NCBI GenBank assembly: GCA_026984455.1
Contig: JALSSC010000054.1
Span: 1-44,785, forward strand
Length of the DNA stretch: 44,785 nt
Direction: 5' to 3'
Origin: Chromatiaceae bacterium
GTDB taxonomy: Bacteria; Pseudomonadota; Gammaproteobacteria; Chromatiales; Chromatiaceae
The notes under the pieces were generated by a model. That model made no database searches. It had not been told where the DNA came from and worked only from the letters and a program-made list of their open reading frames with translations. A program made the position numbers and the translations under genes. Numbering within the stretch: position 1 is the stretch's first letter; every line of letters starts with the position of its first letter. Positions 8,752 to 16,739 of this stretch are shown here, piece after piece.

Positions 8752-8865
8752 TCGGAGGCCTGGCCCGGGGGGGAGGGATCTCAGACTGGTTGGGACCCGA
8801 CCGGGGCCTCGAGGGCCAGGGCCCGTCGGTGAGGTTGTCTATCTTCGACTGGAGACGCGATTGTC

Positions 8866-9894
8866 ATGGGGACGGCGACGAGCAATCCGTTGGTGACCAT
8901 ATGCTGCACCACCTATAACCATGCGCCTTTCATTGCCCAGACGATCGAGGGGTTCCTGGCCCAGGAAACGGATTTTCCGGTCGAGATCCTCGTGCGTGAC
9001 GACTGCTCCACGGACGGCACGCGCGAAATCGTGCAGGGTCTCGCCCAGCGCTATTCGGAGAGGGTTCACGCGGTCCTGGAACCGGAGAACACCTTTCGTA
9101 AGGGAGTGAAACCCCTGCCACAAATCCTCCCCCGCGCGCGAGGCCGGTATCTGGCCCTTTGCGAGGGGGACGACCAATGGACCGACCGGACCAAGCTGGC
9201 CCGGCAGGTGCAGGTCTTCGAACGGGATCCGCAGGTGAGTCTTTGTTTTCACAGTGCGAGGAAATTGGACCTGCTGACCGGCCGGGAAGAGATCATCTGT
9301 CGTCATTACAGGGCGGATCGCGAGGTGCCCTTTTCGGCCCTGGTGCTCGGCGGCGGGCATTTCGTCCCGACGGCCTCCATGATGTTCCGGAACGAGGCCA
9401 TTGGCGAACTGACCGCCTCTTACGCACAGGCCCCGGTGGGCGACTATTTCATTCAGGTATTCATGGGTGCACGGGGCAAGAGTTATTACATCGACCGGCC
9501 CATGGCCCTCTATCGGCGGCACGCGTCGGGCTCCTGGTCCCAGGGATTTCGCTCCATCGAGGCGCAGGTCCGGCATCGGCGGGAGATGTGCCGGGCCATC
9601 GACCGCTTCTATCCCTTCCTGTCGGGGCACCCCCAGGCCGGGCTCCTGGCCGACGCCTATATGGATCAGGCAACGCTGGCATTGCTGCCGCTGGGCGATC
9701 CCGTAAAGATCCTCACCGGGCAGTGGGCAGCGGCGCGCCAGGCACGCCATCTGCCCAGGGCGCGCCTGGCCTCGGCCCTGATCCGGCTGGATCTCGCCCG
9801 GATGGGTAGGCGGTTATCCCGGCTCGGGAAAGGGGCCAGGGGCGGGATCCGCCGCCTCCTGTCCCGGCGTCTGGGTATCGGAGACGGAGACTGA
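8866..9894 (+). CDS. Glycosyltransferase family 2
   Basis: A 342-residue GT-A transferase. LVTICCTTYNHAPFIAQTIE begins the fold, FPVEILVRDDCSTDGTREIV carries the donor-binding Asp residues, RGRYLALCEGDDQWTDRTKL holds the EGDD metal motif, and GGGHFVPTASMMFRN with the following acceptor region is typical of the group that modifies capsule or LPS. The C-terminal 60 residues are basic and may contact the membrane. It ends two bases before the GT25 gene, so the pair is tightly coupled. Sugar specificity is not readable. Confidence 0.9.
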   Translation: MGTATSNPLVTICCTTYNHAPFIAQTIEGFLAQETDFPVEILVRDDCSTDGTREIVQGLAQRYSERVHAVLEPENTFRKGVKPLPQILPRARGRYLALCEGDDQWTDRTKLARQVQVFERDPQVSLCFHSARKLDLLTGREEIICRHYRADREVPFSALVLGGGHFVPTASMMFRNEAIGELTASYAQAPVGDYFIQVFMGARGKSYYIDRPMALYRRHASGSWSQGFRSIEAQVRHRREMCRAIDRFYPFLSGHPQAGLLADAYMDQATLALLPLGDPVKILTGQWAAARQARHLPRARLASALIRLDLARMGRRLSRLGKGARGGIRRLLSRRLGIGDGD

Positions 9895-9896
9895 AC

Positions 9897-10787
9897 ATGG
9901 CAAGAACGATCGCGCGTACTCCCGCGCCGCCGGCAACCCTGCAAAAGGTGTTCGTCATCAATCTGGACCGGCACCGGGAGCGGCGGAGGCACATGGAGGA
10001 CCTGTGTTCCCGCCACGGCCTGCCCTGCGAGATCGTGGAGGCCGTGGATGGCCGCCGCCTCGATCGGGCGGTGCGTGAGCGGGTGTACCGGGAATCCGGG
10101 GCCTTGGCCACCCTCGGGCGGCCGCTGACGGATGGAGAGATCGGCTGTGCGCTGAGCCACCTGCACGTCTATCGCCGGATGGTGGATCAGGGGATCGAGA
10201 CGGCGTTGGTGCTCGAGGACGATGTCCGTTTCTCGGATGCTCTGATGGATGTATTGGGGGCGATGGAAGGTCTCCCCGGGGACTGGGAGGTGGTGTTGCT
10301 GGGTCATCACCGGCGTAGCAGCCGGGCACGGGTCACCCAGGCCAGCCTCTGGTTCCGGCGCCCCCTGACGGAGGGGATCCGCATCGCGCGCTTCTCGGAG
10401 ATGGGGGCAGGGACCTACGGCTATCTGGTCAACCGGGCCGGGGCCGCCCGGTTGCTCATCGAAGCCTCTCCGTTGTGCAAGCCTATCGACCACTACACGG
10501 GTGATGGCCGGCACGTAAACGTGTATGGGGTGGTGCCTCCGTGCGTCCTGATACATGACGATCTGTCGGCGGGCAGCGGCGTGGGTGAGGAGCGGTTCCG
10601 GCTCGACCGTGGCCGCTCGGGGGGACGGCGCTTTGGACGTCTCCTGGGATGGGGCTTGCGCAGGACCGGACTGCGCGGGCTGGCCCATGCGATACGCGAA
10701 GCATTCCGGGACCTGTGGTACCGGTTCCGGCCCTGTCCATCCTATGGTCCGCGCCACGACCCGGAGACTCGGAAGAGGTCGGGATAG
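9897..10787 (+). CDS. Glycosyltransferase family 25 (LOS-biosynthesis type)
   Basis: Member of the LgtB/Lex2B family that adds galactose or related sugars to lipooligosaccharide-type acceptors. Signature regions are KVFVINLDRHRERRRHMED near residue 20, VEAVDGRRLD, GEIGCALSHLHVYRRMVDQG, and ETALVLEDDVRFSDAL with the LEDD metal motif; GTYGYLVNRAGAARLL follows. Length (296 residues) is slightly above the usual 250 because of a basic tail (about 230-296). It is the last gene of the locus on this side. Confidence 0.9.
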   Translation: MARTIARTPAPPATLQKVFVINLDRHRERRRHMEDLCSRHGLPCEIVEAVDGRRLDRAVRERVYRESGALATLGRPLTDGEIGCALSHLHVYRRMVDQGIETALVLEDDVRFSDALMDVLGAMEGLPGDWEVVLLGHHRRSSRARVTQASLWFRRPLTEGIRIARFSEMGAGTYGYLVNRAGAARLLIEASPLCKPIDHYTGDGRHVNVYGVVPPCVLIHDDLSAGSGVGEERFRLDRGRSGGRRFGRLLGWGLRRTGLRGLAHAIREAFRDLWYRFRPCPSYGPRHDPETRKRSG

Positions 10788-11029
10788 GCGGCCCGCGCTG
10801 TTGCCCCCTCCATGGCGAGGTGAGCGGGGGACTTTGGGCCAAGGTCGCCAAAACGGAAAGTCGAACCCGTTTCGCCACGGGTGGGGAAAACGCAATCGGG
10901 TCCATGGGGTCACGATGCGCCGAGGGTGTCGACGGATTTTACACATGCAGTTTCCCATTGCCTGAAGTGAGCCTGTAGTGAACAGGTAAGTGCATGTAAT
11001 ACTTAAGTAAATATTTATTTTTTCTCTTG
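10788..11029. other. Intergenic region upstream of the PEP-CTERM gene
   Basis: No gene is convincing here. The sequence changes from GC-rich to strongly AT-rich at about 10999-11025, directly before the sigma-54-like promoter; such a bendable stretch is common at these promoters. A short inverted repeat CCTGT-N5-ACAGG at 10972-10986, about 45 bases upstream of the -24 element, is a weak candidate for an activator site. Confidence 0.35.
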
Positions 11030-11046
11030 TTGGCATGATGTCTGCT
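11030..11046 (+). promoter_or_regulatory. Sigma-54 (RpoN) -24/-12 promoter
   Basis: TTGGCATGATGTCTGCT matches the RpoN consensus YTGGCACG-N4-TTGCW at all key positions: the -24 GG (11032-11033) and the -12 GC (11044-11045) are exactly 12 bases apart. Deviations are one C to T after GGCA and one T to C before TGC. The predicted start point is near 11057, giving a leader of about 85 bases. It lies just upstream of a PEP-CTERM-like gene. In several PEP-CTERM species such genes depend on RpoN with the PrsK/PrsR two-component pair. Confidence 0.72.
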
Positions 11047-11126
11047 TAGGATGAGGCGCGAATGTCTCGGCCGCAGTCTTGGAAAAACGTCCCGATTTGT
11101 CGGCCATTCTTCAATCGTGAAGCAAC

Positions 11127-11131
11127 AGGAG
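11127..11131 (+). promoter_or_regulatory. Ribosome binding site of the PEP-CTERM gene
   Basis: AGGAG ends ten bases before the ATG at 11142, which fixes that start codon and the signal peptide that follows. Confidence 0.6.
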
Positions 11132-11141
11132 TAGTCACACC

Positions 11142-11900
11142 ATGCGTAGATCCTTTTCCCGAGGCCTTCTGGCCCTGGGCCTCGCCGGAACCGTGTTGTC
11201 GGCCCAGGCCGGTTTGATCACCTTCGAGGACCAGCCGGCGATCGGTACCACCATCACTGACCAGTACAAGGTCTCCGACGGCGTTATTTTCACTATGGAC
11301 CCGAACGGGAACCTGCCCAAAATCGGTAAGTTCGGGGGTGCGACCGAAGGCTTCGTCTACAATCCCGATCCCACCGGGGCCCCGAATGCGCCGGATACCC
11401 TGCTGCCCGGCGAGGGGGCGAGCAACGGCGAGACGTTCATTACGGACGTCATCGGTATCAAGCCCACCACGGCCTACCTACGGGTGGAGTACGTCGATCC
11501 GGTCTCAGCCCTCTCCTTCGACCTGATGGACATCGATGGCTACCAGACGTTTCTGCCTCCGGGGAGCGTCGAGGTCTATGACATCGCTATCTACAATGCC
11601 GCCCACGTGCTCCTGGACTCGATTCATGTAGAGGCCGGTGTTGCGGGTTCCGGGGTTCCGACGGGCGTCGATTCCTTCGGCAAACTCGTCGGTGATGGTG
11701 TCGTCAGCCGCTTCGGGTTCTCCAGGGCGGCAAACGAGATCAAGTACCTCGAGATCGACGGCAGCCGTCCCGCGGGGAACTTCGGCCTGGCATTCGATAA
11801 CTTCGATACCAACCGCTTCGCTCAGGTCCCCGCGCCTGCCCCGATTCTGCTCATGGGTCTTGGTCTGGCGGGTCTCGCGCTGCGGCGTAAGACGGCCTGA
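11142..11900 (+). CDS. Secreted PEP-CTERM-like sorting-signal protein
   Basis: A 252-residue exported protein of unknown function. Residues 1-23 are a signal peptide (MRRSFSRGLLALGLAGTVLS then AQA, cleavage before GLITFEDQ). The body is beta-rich, with few Cys and many Gly/Asp (LITFEDQPAIGTTITDQY; SALSFDLMDIDGYQTFLP), as in many PEP-CTERM proteins. The C-terminus FAQVPAPAPILLMGLGLAGL plus ALRRKTA is a PEP-CTERM-type tripartite signal: a short motif (here PAP in place of PEP), one hydrophobic segment and an Arg-rich end. Exosortase would cleave it and pass the protein to the surface or EPS. No exosortase is in the window. The sigma-54 promoter and adjacent polysaccharide genes fit that biology. 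Confidence 0.82.
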   Translation: MRRSFSRGLLALGLAGTVLSAQAGLITFEDQPAIGTTITDQYKVSDGVIFTMDPNGNLPKIGKFGGATEGFVYNPDPTGAPNAPDTLLPGEGASNGETFITDVIGIKPTTAYLRVEYVDPVSALSFDLMDIDGYQTFLPPGSVEVYDIAIYNAAHVLLDSIHVEAGVAGSGVPTGVDSFGKLVGDGVVSRFGFSRAANEIKYLEIDGSRPAGNFGLAFDNFDTNRFAQVPAPAPILLMGLGLAGLALRRKTA

Positions 11901-11920
11901 TCTCCGGCTCAAGCCACACC

Positions 11921-11957
11921 ACACACCGGCCCGGCGTCTTTCTACGGGCCGGTGTGT
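11921..11957 (+). terminator. Strong hairpin terminator after the PEP-CTERM gene
   Basis: ACACACCGGCCC (11921-11932) pairs perfectly with GGGCCGGTGTGT (11946-11957), and one more G-C pair (11933/11945) can close the loop. No long T run follows. It stands 20 bases past the stop codon and could also act for transcripts arriving from the converging protease gene. Confidence 0.65.
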
Positions 11958-12460
11958 AGCATGCGCAAGCCCGCCGGCGTATGAAAAACAAGAGTGCGGG
12001 TACAGGATGCGAGATGGGTCCAGCCCCATCGCGGTAGGTGTTCCGTACTTTTCCCACCGGGGCCACCTGGCGGGGTCACACTGTGCAGCAACAGCAAACG
12101 CCAGCTCTTGCCGTGTCTTTACAGTCCTTCGCTCCGCTTGTCGATCAAGGCCCGCTCTGTTCTCCCATCGAACGTCCCGGCTCCGGGGCCCCATGATTCC
12201 TCACCCCTTTGAGTGCGAGAAGGTCCCGTCTCAAGGAAGGGATTCCTCTCTCCTCCCGATGTTCCATGAACGGCGCCTCTTGCCGCGCACCTCGGTCTTC
12301 GAGGAAATCTGGCGTATCCCGACACATGTTGTTGCCTAAGCGGGTCAAAGGGAGGGTTACGTAGAATTGATACAACGCAGCCCAGGGGTGTTGTTGATCG
12401 GCGGCCGCGGCAGCGCGCGCTATCAAGCGGAGTATGGCGTGGCTGAGGCCTTCCTGGGAA
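11958..12460. other. Long gap between convergent genes
   Basis: About 500 bases separate the PEP-CTERM gene from the 3' end of the subtilase gene. Open frames on both strands (for example 12145-12426 minus) show no family pattern. A segment near 12381-12393 (CAGCCCAGGGGTG) resembles part of the repeat element at 39951-40156. Nothing else is recognised. Confidence 0.35.
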
Positions 12461-15400
12461 TCAATAGATCCGAAGTTTCTGCGTATCGAACGTATATCCC
12501 CCGTTGACGTTCACCTGGGAGAAGGCGGTATAGGCGGCGTCGGTTGTGGTGACCGTTGCCAGGGGCGTGGCGGAGGCGGGATCCACACGGCCGGCATAGG
12601 CCTCGGCGGTGAGGGTGTTCCCCTGGCGGGTGAGGCGCAGGGTGTACCAGGGGCCGACGGCCAGTCCGCCGGGTACGGCGGTGGCGCTCTGGAGTGTGGT
12701 TCCGGTCCAGGCATCCCGGCGTTCCAGGATCAGGGCGCCGGTATCCTGAATGAGGGCGATGCCGTAGCCGTTGCCGGAGGGGTCGGTGAGGCTGTAGCGC
12801 AGCCAGGCCCAGGAGGGATCGGTCGTGACCTTGCGGGAATAGAGGACCAGTTCGAAGTCGCTGACCGGTGCAGAGAGGGGGGCGAAGCCCCCGTTGGGAT
12901 CCGCGTGGGCGGTCTTGCGCAGCACCCAACCGTCCGCGGGGTCGTTTACCAGGCCGATCTCTCCGGACTGGAGCGGTTGCCAGGGATCAAGGGTCCCGTC
13001 GGAGAAGTCGTCGGCGAAGGTGGCGGCCACGAGGGTGAGTGTCTGGGTGGCGGTATCGCCGTTGTCGTCGGTGACCTGGACCTCGAACGGGAAGGTGCCG
13101 GTGGCGGTGGGCGATCCGGTGATCGCGCCGCTGGCCGAGAGGACGAGTCCCGGGGGCAGGGAGCCGCTGAGGAGGCTCCAGGTATAGGGTGGGGTTCCGC
13201 CCGAAGCGGCGAGGGGCTGGTCATAGGGCGTGCCGAGGACTGCGTCGGGCAGTTGGGTGGTGGTGACCGTCAGGGGCGGGGGGGTGCCGCCGCCGAGATC
13301 GGTGAGGCGGACGTTCTGCGTATCGAACGTATATCCCCCGTTGACGTTCACCTGGGAGAAGGCGGTATAGGCGGCGTCGGTTGTGGTGACCGTTGCCAGG
13401 GGCGTGGCGGAGGCGGGATCCACACGGCCGGCATAGGCCTCGGCGGTGAGGGTGTTCCCCTGGCGGGTGAGGCGCAGGGTGTACCAGGGGCCGACGGCCA
13501 GTCCGCCGGGTACGGCGGTGGCGCTCTGGAGTGTGGTTCCGGTCCAGGCATCCCGGCGTTCCAGGATCAGGGCGCCGGTATCCTGAATGAGGGCGATGCC
13601 GTAGCCGTTGCCGGAGGGGTCGGTGAGGCTGTAGCGCAGCCAGGCCCAGGAGGGATCGGTCGTGACCTTGCGGGAATAGAGGACCAGTTCGAAGTCGCTG
13701 ACCGGTGCAGAGAGGGGGGCGAAGCCCCCGTTGGGATCCGCGTGGGCGGTCTTGCGCAGCACCCAACCGTCCGCGGGGTCGTTTACCAGGCCGATCTCTC
13801 CGGACTGGAGCGGTTGCCAGGGATCAAGGGTCCCGTCGGAGAAGTCGTCGGCGAAGGCGAATGCGTCTTGGGAGTCCACCCGCAGCTCGTAGATCCGCTG
13901 GTCGGTCTGCCCATCGGCGCCAGCGACCTGGATCCCGAAGCTGAAGGTTCCGGTTTGGCCTGGGATCCCATCGAGTCGGCCGGATGCTGAATCCAACGAG
14001 AGGCCGGGCGGTAGTTGCCCGGATGTCGTGGACCAAGTGTAGGGTAGGACGCTTCCCGACGCGACGATCTGGGCCTCGTAGGGTGACCCGAGGATAGCGG
14101 ACGGCAGGGATGCCGTCTCGAGTGCGAGTGGCGTAGGTTGAACCGGTCCTCGCAATCTGAGCGCATCCACGATCAGGTCGCCGCTTCCCGCCTCGGTGAA
14201 CTCGACCGCGGCGCTGCCGTCGGCATTGAAGTAATAGGTCCCCAGATCGTTCCAGCGGCCCCCGGCGGTGGTCTGGTCGATGGCCTGGCTGGCCGTGCCG
14301 CCGCTGTGGGTGATGTCCACCTGGGTCTGGGCGCTGTTTGCGGCGCTCGCCGGCCACCAGGCCTGGACGTCGTAATAGCCCGCCTGGGGCAGGGTCGGGC
14401 TGAACCTGAAGCGGTCCACGCCCGCCCCCGTGCCGCGCCTGGCCAGGCCGCGGTAGGCCTGGGAGCTGGAGAAGCCGCTGAAGCTCCCGCCGGTGACGGC
14501 GCCGTCGTAGTCGCTGTCGAGGATGATCTCGGTGGGAAGGATCTGGGCGGGATCCAGGCGGTTGGCGGCGGCGTCCACCTGGATACGCGGGAAGGTCATG
14601 CCGTTGCCGCTGTCGGTGACGGGCACTCCGGTCTCGGTGAGGGCGGCGATGATGTTGTCGATGCCCGGGCTCAGGCCCTGATCGGCGGCGCGGTCCTCCA
14701 GGGCGGCGATGGCGCCGGTGACCTGGGGGGTGGCCATGGAGGTGCCGCTCTTGTTGCCGTAGCTGTTGCCGGGCACGGAGGAATCCACCGATACCCCGGG
14801 GGCGAAGACCACCATCCAGGAGGCGGCGTTGGTGAACCAGGCGGGGTTGTCGCCGTCGTCGGTGGCGCCCACGCTGACCGCGCTGGAGATACAGCCGGGC
14901 CAGGACAGGCCGGTGGCGTTGCCGTCGTTGCCGGCGGCGATGACGGTGGCGATGCCGAGGTTGCGCAGGTCGTCGATGGCGGTCTTCATGGCGGAGGGGG
15001 TCCAGCCGCCGCCGAAGGTCTGGACGAAGTCGCAGGACCAGGCGTCGGAGGCGACGCCGCCGCCGAGGCTGAGGTTGACCGCGACGATGGGCTGGCTGGC
15101 GGCCAGACTCTGGACATGGCTCATGGCCGAGAGGATGTCGGAGTCGTAGGCGAGGATGCAGGGGTTGGAGCTGCCGCAGGCGGCCGGGTCGTCTACTTTG
15201 GAGAAGACCTGGATGGCCAGGAGGTCGGCGTCCTTGGCCACACCGGAGGGACGGCCGAGGCCGTCGCCGTTACCGGTGGCGATGCCGGCCACGTGGGTGC
15301 CGTGGTCGCAGCCGGACAGGCCGGAACAGGGGGCGGCGGCCCCGACCCCGGTCTGGCTGGTGCCGCCGCCGGGGCAGAGGGGGGTGACGCCGTTGGCGGG

Positions 15401-15949
15401 GTCACTGGTGGAGTAGCAGGCCTCCAGGGTGGTCTTGCCGAAGAAGTATTCGTGGTTGACGTCGACCCCGGTATCGAGGATGGCGACCATCTGTCCGGCG
15501 CCGGTGGCGCCCAGGGTCCAGGCGCTGGGGGCGCCGATGACCGGTCCCGTGGAACCGAGGCTGGGGCGCAGCAGGCGGTCTTCCTCGATGGCGGTGATGT
15601 CCGGGTCCTGGCGCAGTTGTTCGAGCTGGGCGGCGTCCGCCGTCAGGGCGAGGAAGGGGCGGTCGGGGATGCGTTTGATGCGGGCGATGCCGAGCGGGGC
15701 GAGGTGGGCGAGGACGGTCTCCTGGGCCTGAGCGGCGTTGGCGGCGCCGGGGCCGCGGGTACGCAGGTGGAGGATGATCCGGGCCTTGCCGAAGGAGGCG
15801 ATCTGGCCGGCGACGGCCGGCGGGAGGGCGGCACCGTTGGCGGCGGGCAACGGCGCGGCGGCGAAGACGGCCAGCAGGCCGAGGATCAGGGTGAGCAGGC
15901 GGGCCTGGGTTTTGAACCGGGCGGTCTGCAACGCTGGGGACTTGGGCAT
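12461..15949 (-). CDS. Secreted S8 family (subtilisin-like) serine protease with repeated C-terminal domains
   Basis: A 1162-residue exported peptidase. The start is ATG at 15949: GGAGGAG lies 9 bases upstream and the signal peptide (ARLLTLILGLLAVFAAAPLP) follows; the frame is open 15 codons further. The triad is clear: Asp in VAILDTGVDVNHE (about 159), His in CDHGTHVAGIATG (about 216), Ser in SGTSMATPQVTGA (about 404), with Asn in IAAGNDGNA. A propeptide-like region lies at about 45-135. After the catalytic domain come a golvesin-type region (YYDVQAWWPAS; GGRWNDLGTYYFNADGSAAV), a putative Ig-like domain (PYTWSTTSGQLPPGLSLD), a lectin/DUF1080-like domain, a second Ig-like domain and an apparently identical second lectin-like domain ending abruptly in FDTQKLRIY. 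Substrate unknown. Confidence 0.9.
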   Translation of the reverse strand: MPKSPALQTARFKTQARLLTLILGLLAVFAAAPLPAANGAALPPAVAGQIASFGKARIILHLRTRGPGAANAAQAQETVLAHLAPLGIARIKRIPDRPFLALTADAAQLEQLRQDPDITAIEEDRLLRPSLGSTGPVIGAPSAWTLGATGAGQMVAILDTGVDVNHEYFFGKTTLEACYSTSDPANGVTPLCPGGGTSQTGVGAAAPCSGLSGCDHGTHVAGIATGNGDGLGRPSGVAKDADLLAIQVFSKVDDPAACGSSNPCILAYDSDILSAMSHVQSLAASQPIVAVNLSLGGGVASDAWSCDFVQTFGGGWTPSAMKTAIDDLRNLGIATVIAAGNDGNATGLSWPGCISSAVSVGATDDGDNPAWFTNAASWMVVFAPGVSVDSSVPGNSYGNKSGTSMATPQVTGAIAALEDRAADQGLSPGIDNIIAALTETGVPVTDSGNGMTFPRIQVDAAANRLDPAQILPTEIILDSDYDGAVTGGSFSGFSSSQAYRGLARRGTGAGVDRFRFSPTLPQAGYYDVQAWWPASAANSAQTQVDITHSGGTASQAIDQTTAGGRWNDLGTYYFNADGSAAVEFTEAGSGDLIVDALRLRGPVQPTPLALETASLPSAILGSPYEAQIVASGSVLPYTWSTTSGQLPPGLSLDSASGRLDGIPGQTGTFSFGIQVAGADGQTDQRIYELRVDSQDAFAFADDFSDGTLDPWQPLQSGEIGLVNDPADGWVLRKTAHADPNGGFAPLSAPVSDFELVLYSRKVTTDPSWAWLRYSLTDPSGNGYGIALIQDTGALILERRDAWTGTTLQSATAVPGGLAVGPWYTLRLTRQGNTLTAEAYAGRVDPASATPLATVTTTDAAYTAFSQVNVNGGYTFDTQNVRLTDLGGGTPPPLTVTTTQLPDAVLGTPYDQPLAASGGTPPYTWSLLSGSLPPGLVLSASGAITGSPTATGTFPFEVQVTDDNGDTATQTLTLVAATFADDFSDGTLDPWQPLQSGEIGLVNDPADGWVLRKTAHADPNGGFAPLSAPVSDFELVLYSRKVTTDPSWAWLRYSLTDPSGNGYGIALIQDTGALILERRDAWTGTTLQSATAVPGGLAVGPWYTLRLTRQGNTLTAEAYAGRVDPASATPLATVTTTDAAYTAFSQVNVNGGYTFDTQKLRIY
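12477..13020 (-). repeat. 544-bp direct repeat, copy 1 (3' end of protease gene)
   Basis: Reading along the sequence I find no difference from 13314-13857, at an offset of 837 bases (279 codons). The repeat encodes a lectin-like domain starting near ADDFSDGTLDPWQPLQSGE. Identity stops sharply at both ends: T versus G just before, T versus C just after. Confidence 0.92.
13314..13857 (-). repeat. 544-bp direct repeat, copy 2
   Basis: Partner of 12477-13020. It encodes the inner lectin-like domain, followed in the protein by NVRLTDLGGG and an Ig-like linker. Absence of even silent differences over 544 bases points to recent duplication or ongoing gene conversion. Confidence 0.92.
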
Positions 15950-16013
15950 CTTGGGGATCTCCTCCGGCCTTTGAGCATACGACCGGCGGCCCATAGGTTC
16001 AGGATCGGGTTTC

Positions 16014-16039
16014 CTGGACCGGCCTTATCGCCGGTCCAG
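16014..16039 (-). promoter_or_regulatory. Perfect 10-bp hairpin in the leader of the protease gene
   Basis: CTGGACCGGC (16014-16023) and GCCGGTCCAG (16030-16039) are perfect complements around a six-base loop, about 65 bases upstream of the protease start codon. No T run follows, so it is more likely an operator or 5'-leader structure than a terminator. Confidence 0.45.
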
Positions 16040-16150
16040 CGATCTTAGGGGCCGAAGCAGCACGAATTATCGAAGCAAAATAGAAGAAACGGCGCAGATT
16101 TTCCACTGAGGTGGGGCGGGAGGTCGTGGATGGGTGACGGTCGGTGCCTG

Positions 16151-16220
16151 TGGGAGCGGCTTCAGCCGTGATCGGCGTGGCCACTCCGTGCGGGAGTCGT
16201 CGCGGCTGAAGCCGTTCCTT
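16151..16220. repeat. REP-type inverted repeat pair
   Basis: TGGGAGCGGCTTCAGCCG (16151-16168) faces CGCGGCTGAAGCCGTTCC (16201-16218). This is the well-known gammaproteobacterial REP/BIME form, two inverted units around a short spacer. A single related half (TGAAGCCGCTCCCAC) also occurs near 27325. Confidence 0.75.
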
Positions 16221-16273
16221 CTATCTGCCGGGCTCGGTTGGCGGTGAACAGGGTATCTACAGCGGAATCTCGG

Positions 16274-16591
16274 TCAATGCAGCAGGGCATCCAGGGTGTC
16301 GGCGCTGAGGATGCGCTCGGACCAGCGCAACAGGGTGTCGGAGTCGGCATCGGCGATGCGCCGGCGGATCGCCTCGCTCGGCGGGCCGAACTTGCGCTCG
16401 ATCAGACGCAGTAGGACGATGGCTTCTCCTTCCTGTCTTCCCTCCTGTCTCCCCTGCTCTATGTAGCGGTCGATGAAGGTCTGCATGAGCGGCGTGGTCT
16501 CTTCTTTTGATTCTAAAGCTCGAGCTTCCCGGAAAGTGGACCGTGCTCCCGCGCAGCAGGAGCTTGGGGACGAGCACGATGCGTCTTTCAC
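16274..16591 (-). pseudogene. C-terminal remnant of an Rpn family nuclease
   Basis: The recognisable part begins near KEETTPLMQTFIDRYIEQGR and continues QEGRQEGEAIVLLRLIERKFG, then EAIRRRIADADSDTLLRWSE and RILSADTLDALLH before a normal stop. That is the Glu/Gln-rich linker and DUF4351-type C-terminus of Rpn (recombination-promoting nuclease) proteins, whose full length is near 300 residues. The N-terminal nuclease domain is missing: upstream sequence in this frame is Ser/Cys/Arg-rich and unrelated. An internal ATG (16486) could still allow a 70-residue product. It lies between REP-type repeats, which may have promoted the truncation. Confidence 0.65.
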
Positions 16592-16632
16592 GGTAGTGGC
16601 GGGATGCGCTATCGCTTTCCCGCCCTACGGGG
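16581..16632 (+). repeat. Intergenic palindromic repeat, copy A
   Basis: The core GGCGGGATGCGCTATCGCTT plus TCCCGCC is a palindrome-like unit (GGCGGGA facing TCCCGCC). It recurs about 100 bases later with only a few changes. Confidence 0.7.
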
Positions 16633-16683
16633 TAAAGGCCGTGCGGGAAGCCCATGCGGCACGGTAGATTCAGGTCAGTGCGA

Positions 16684-16733
16684 GCGTTTCTCACGGCAAC
16701 GGCGGGATGCGCTGTCGCTTTCCCGCCCTACGG
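16684..16733 (+). repeat. Intergenic palindromic repeat, copy B
   Basis: Same unit as 16581-16632 (GGCGGGATGCGCTGTCGCTT plus TCCCGCC), in the same orientation. It sits immediately before the 3' end of tsaB, so it may stabilise or terminate that transcript. Confidence 0.7.
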
Positions 16734-16739
16734 GCGAGG

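Noticed and set aside
10799..10978. Short frames just before the PEP-CTERM gene (for example 10649-10978)
   Set aside because: They continue from out-of-frame GT25 sequence and end before the promoter; no ribosome site or family pattern.
12477..13857. Possible CRISPR or tandem array because of exact repeats
   Set aside because: Only two copies of a 544-base coding repeat with a coding spacer; not CRISPR-like.
12434..13990. 518-codon plus-strand frame with an internal protein repeat
   Set aside because: It is the antisense shadow of the duplicated protease segment; the repeat is explained by the 544-bp DNA duplication.
14138..16048. 636-codon open frame antisense to the subtilase gene
   Set aside because: Composition is Gly/Ala/Val-rich without any domain. 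It mirrors the third-codon GC bias of the clearly real protease on the other strand.
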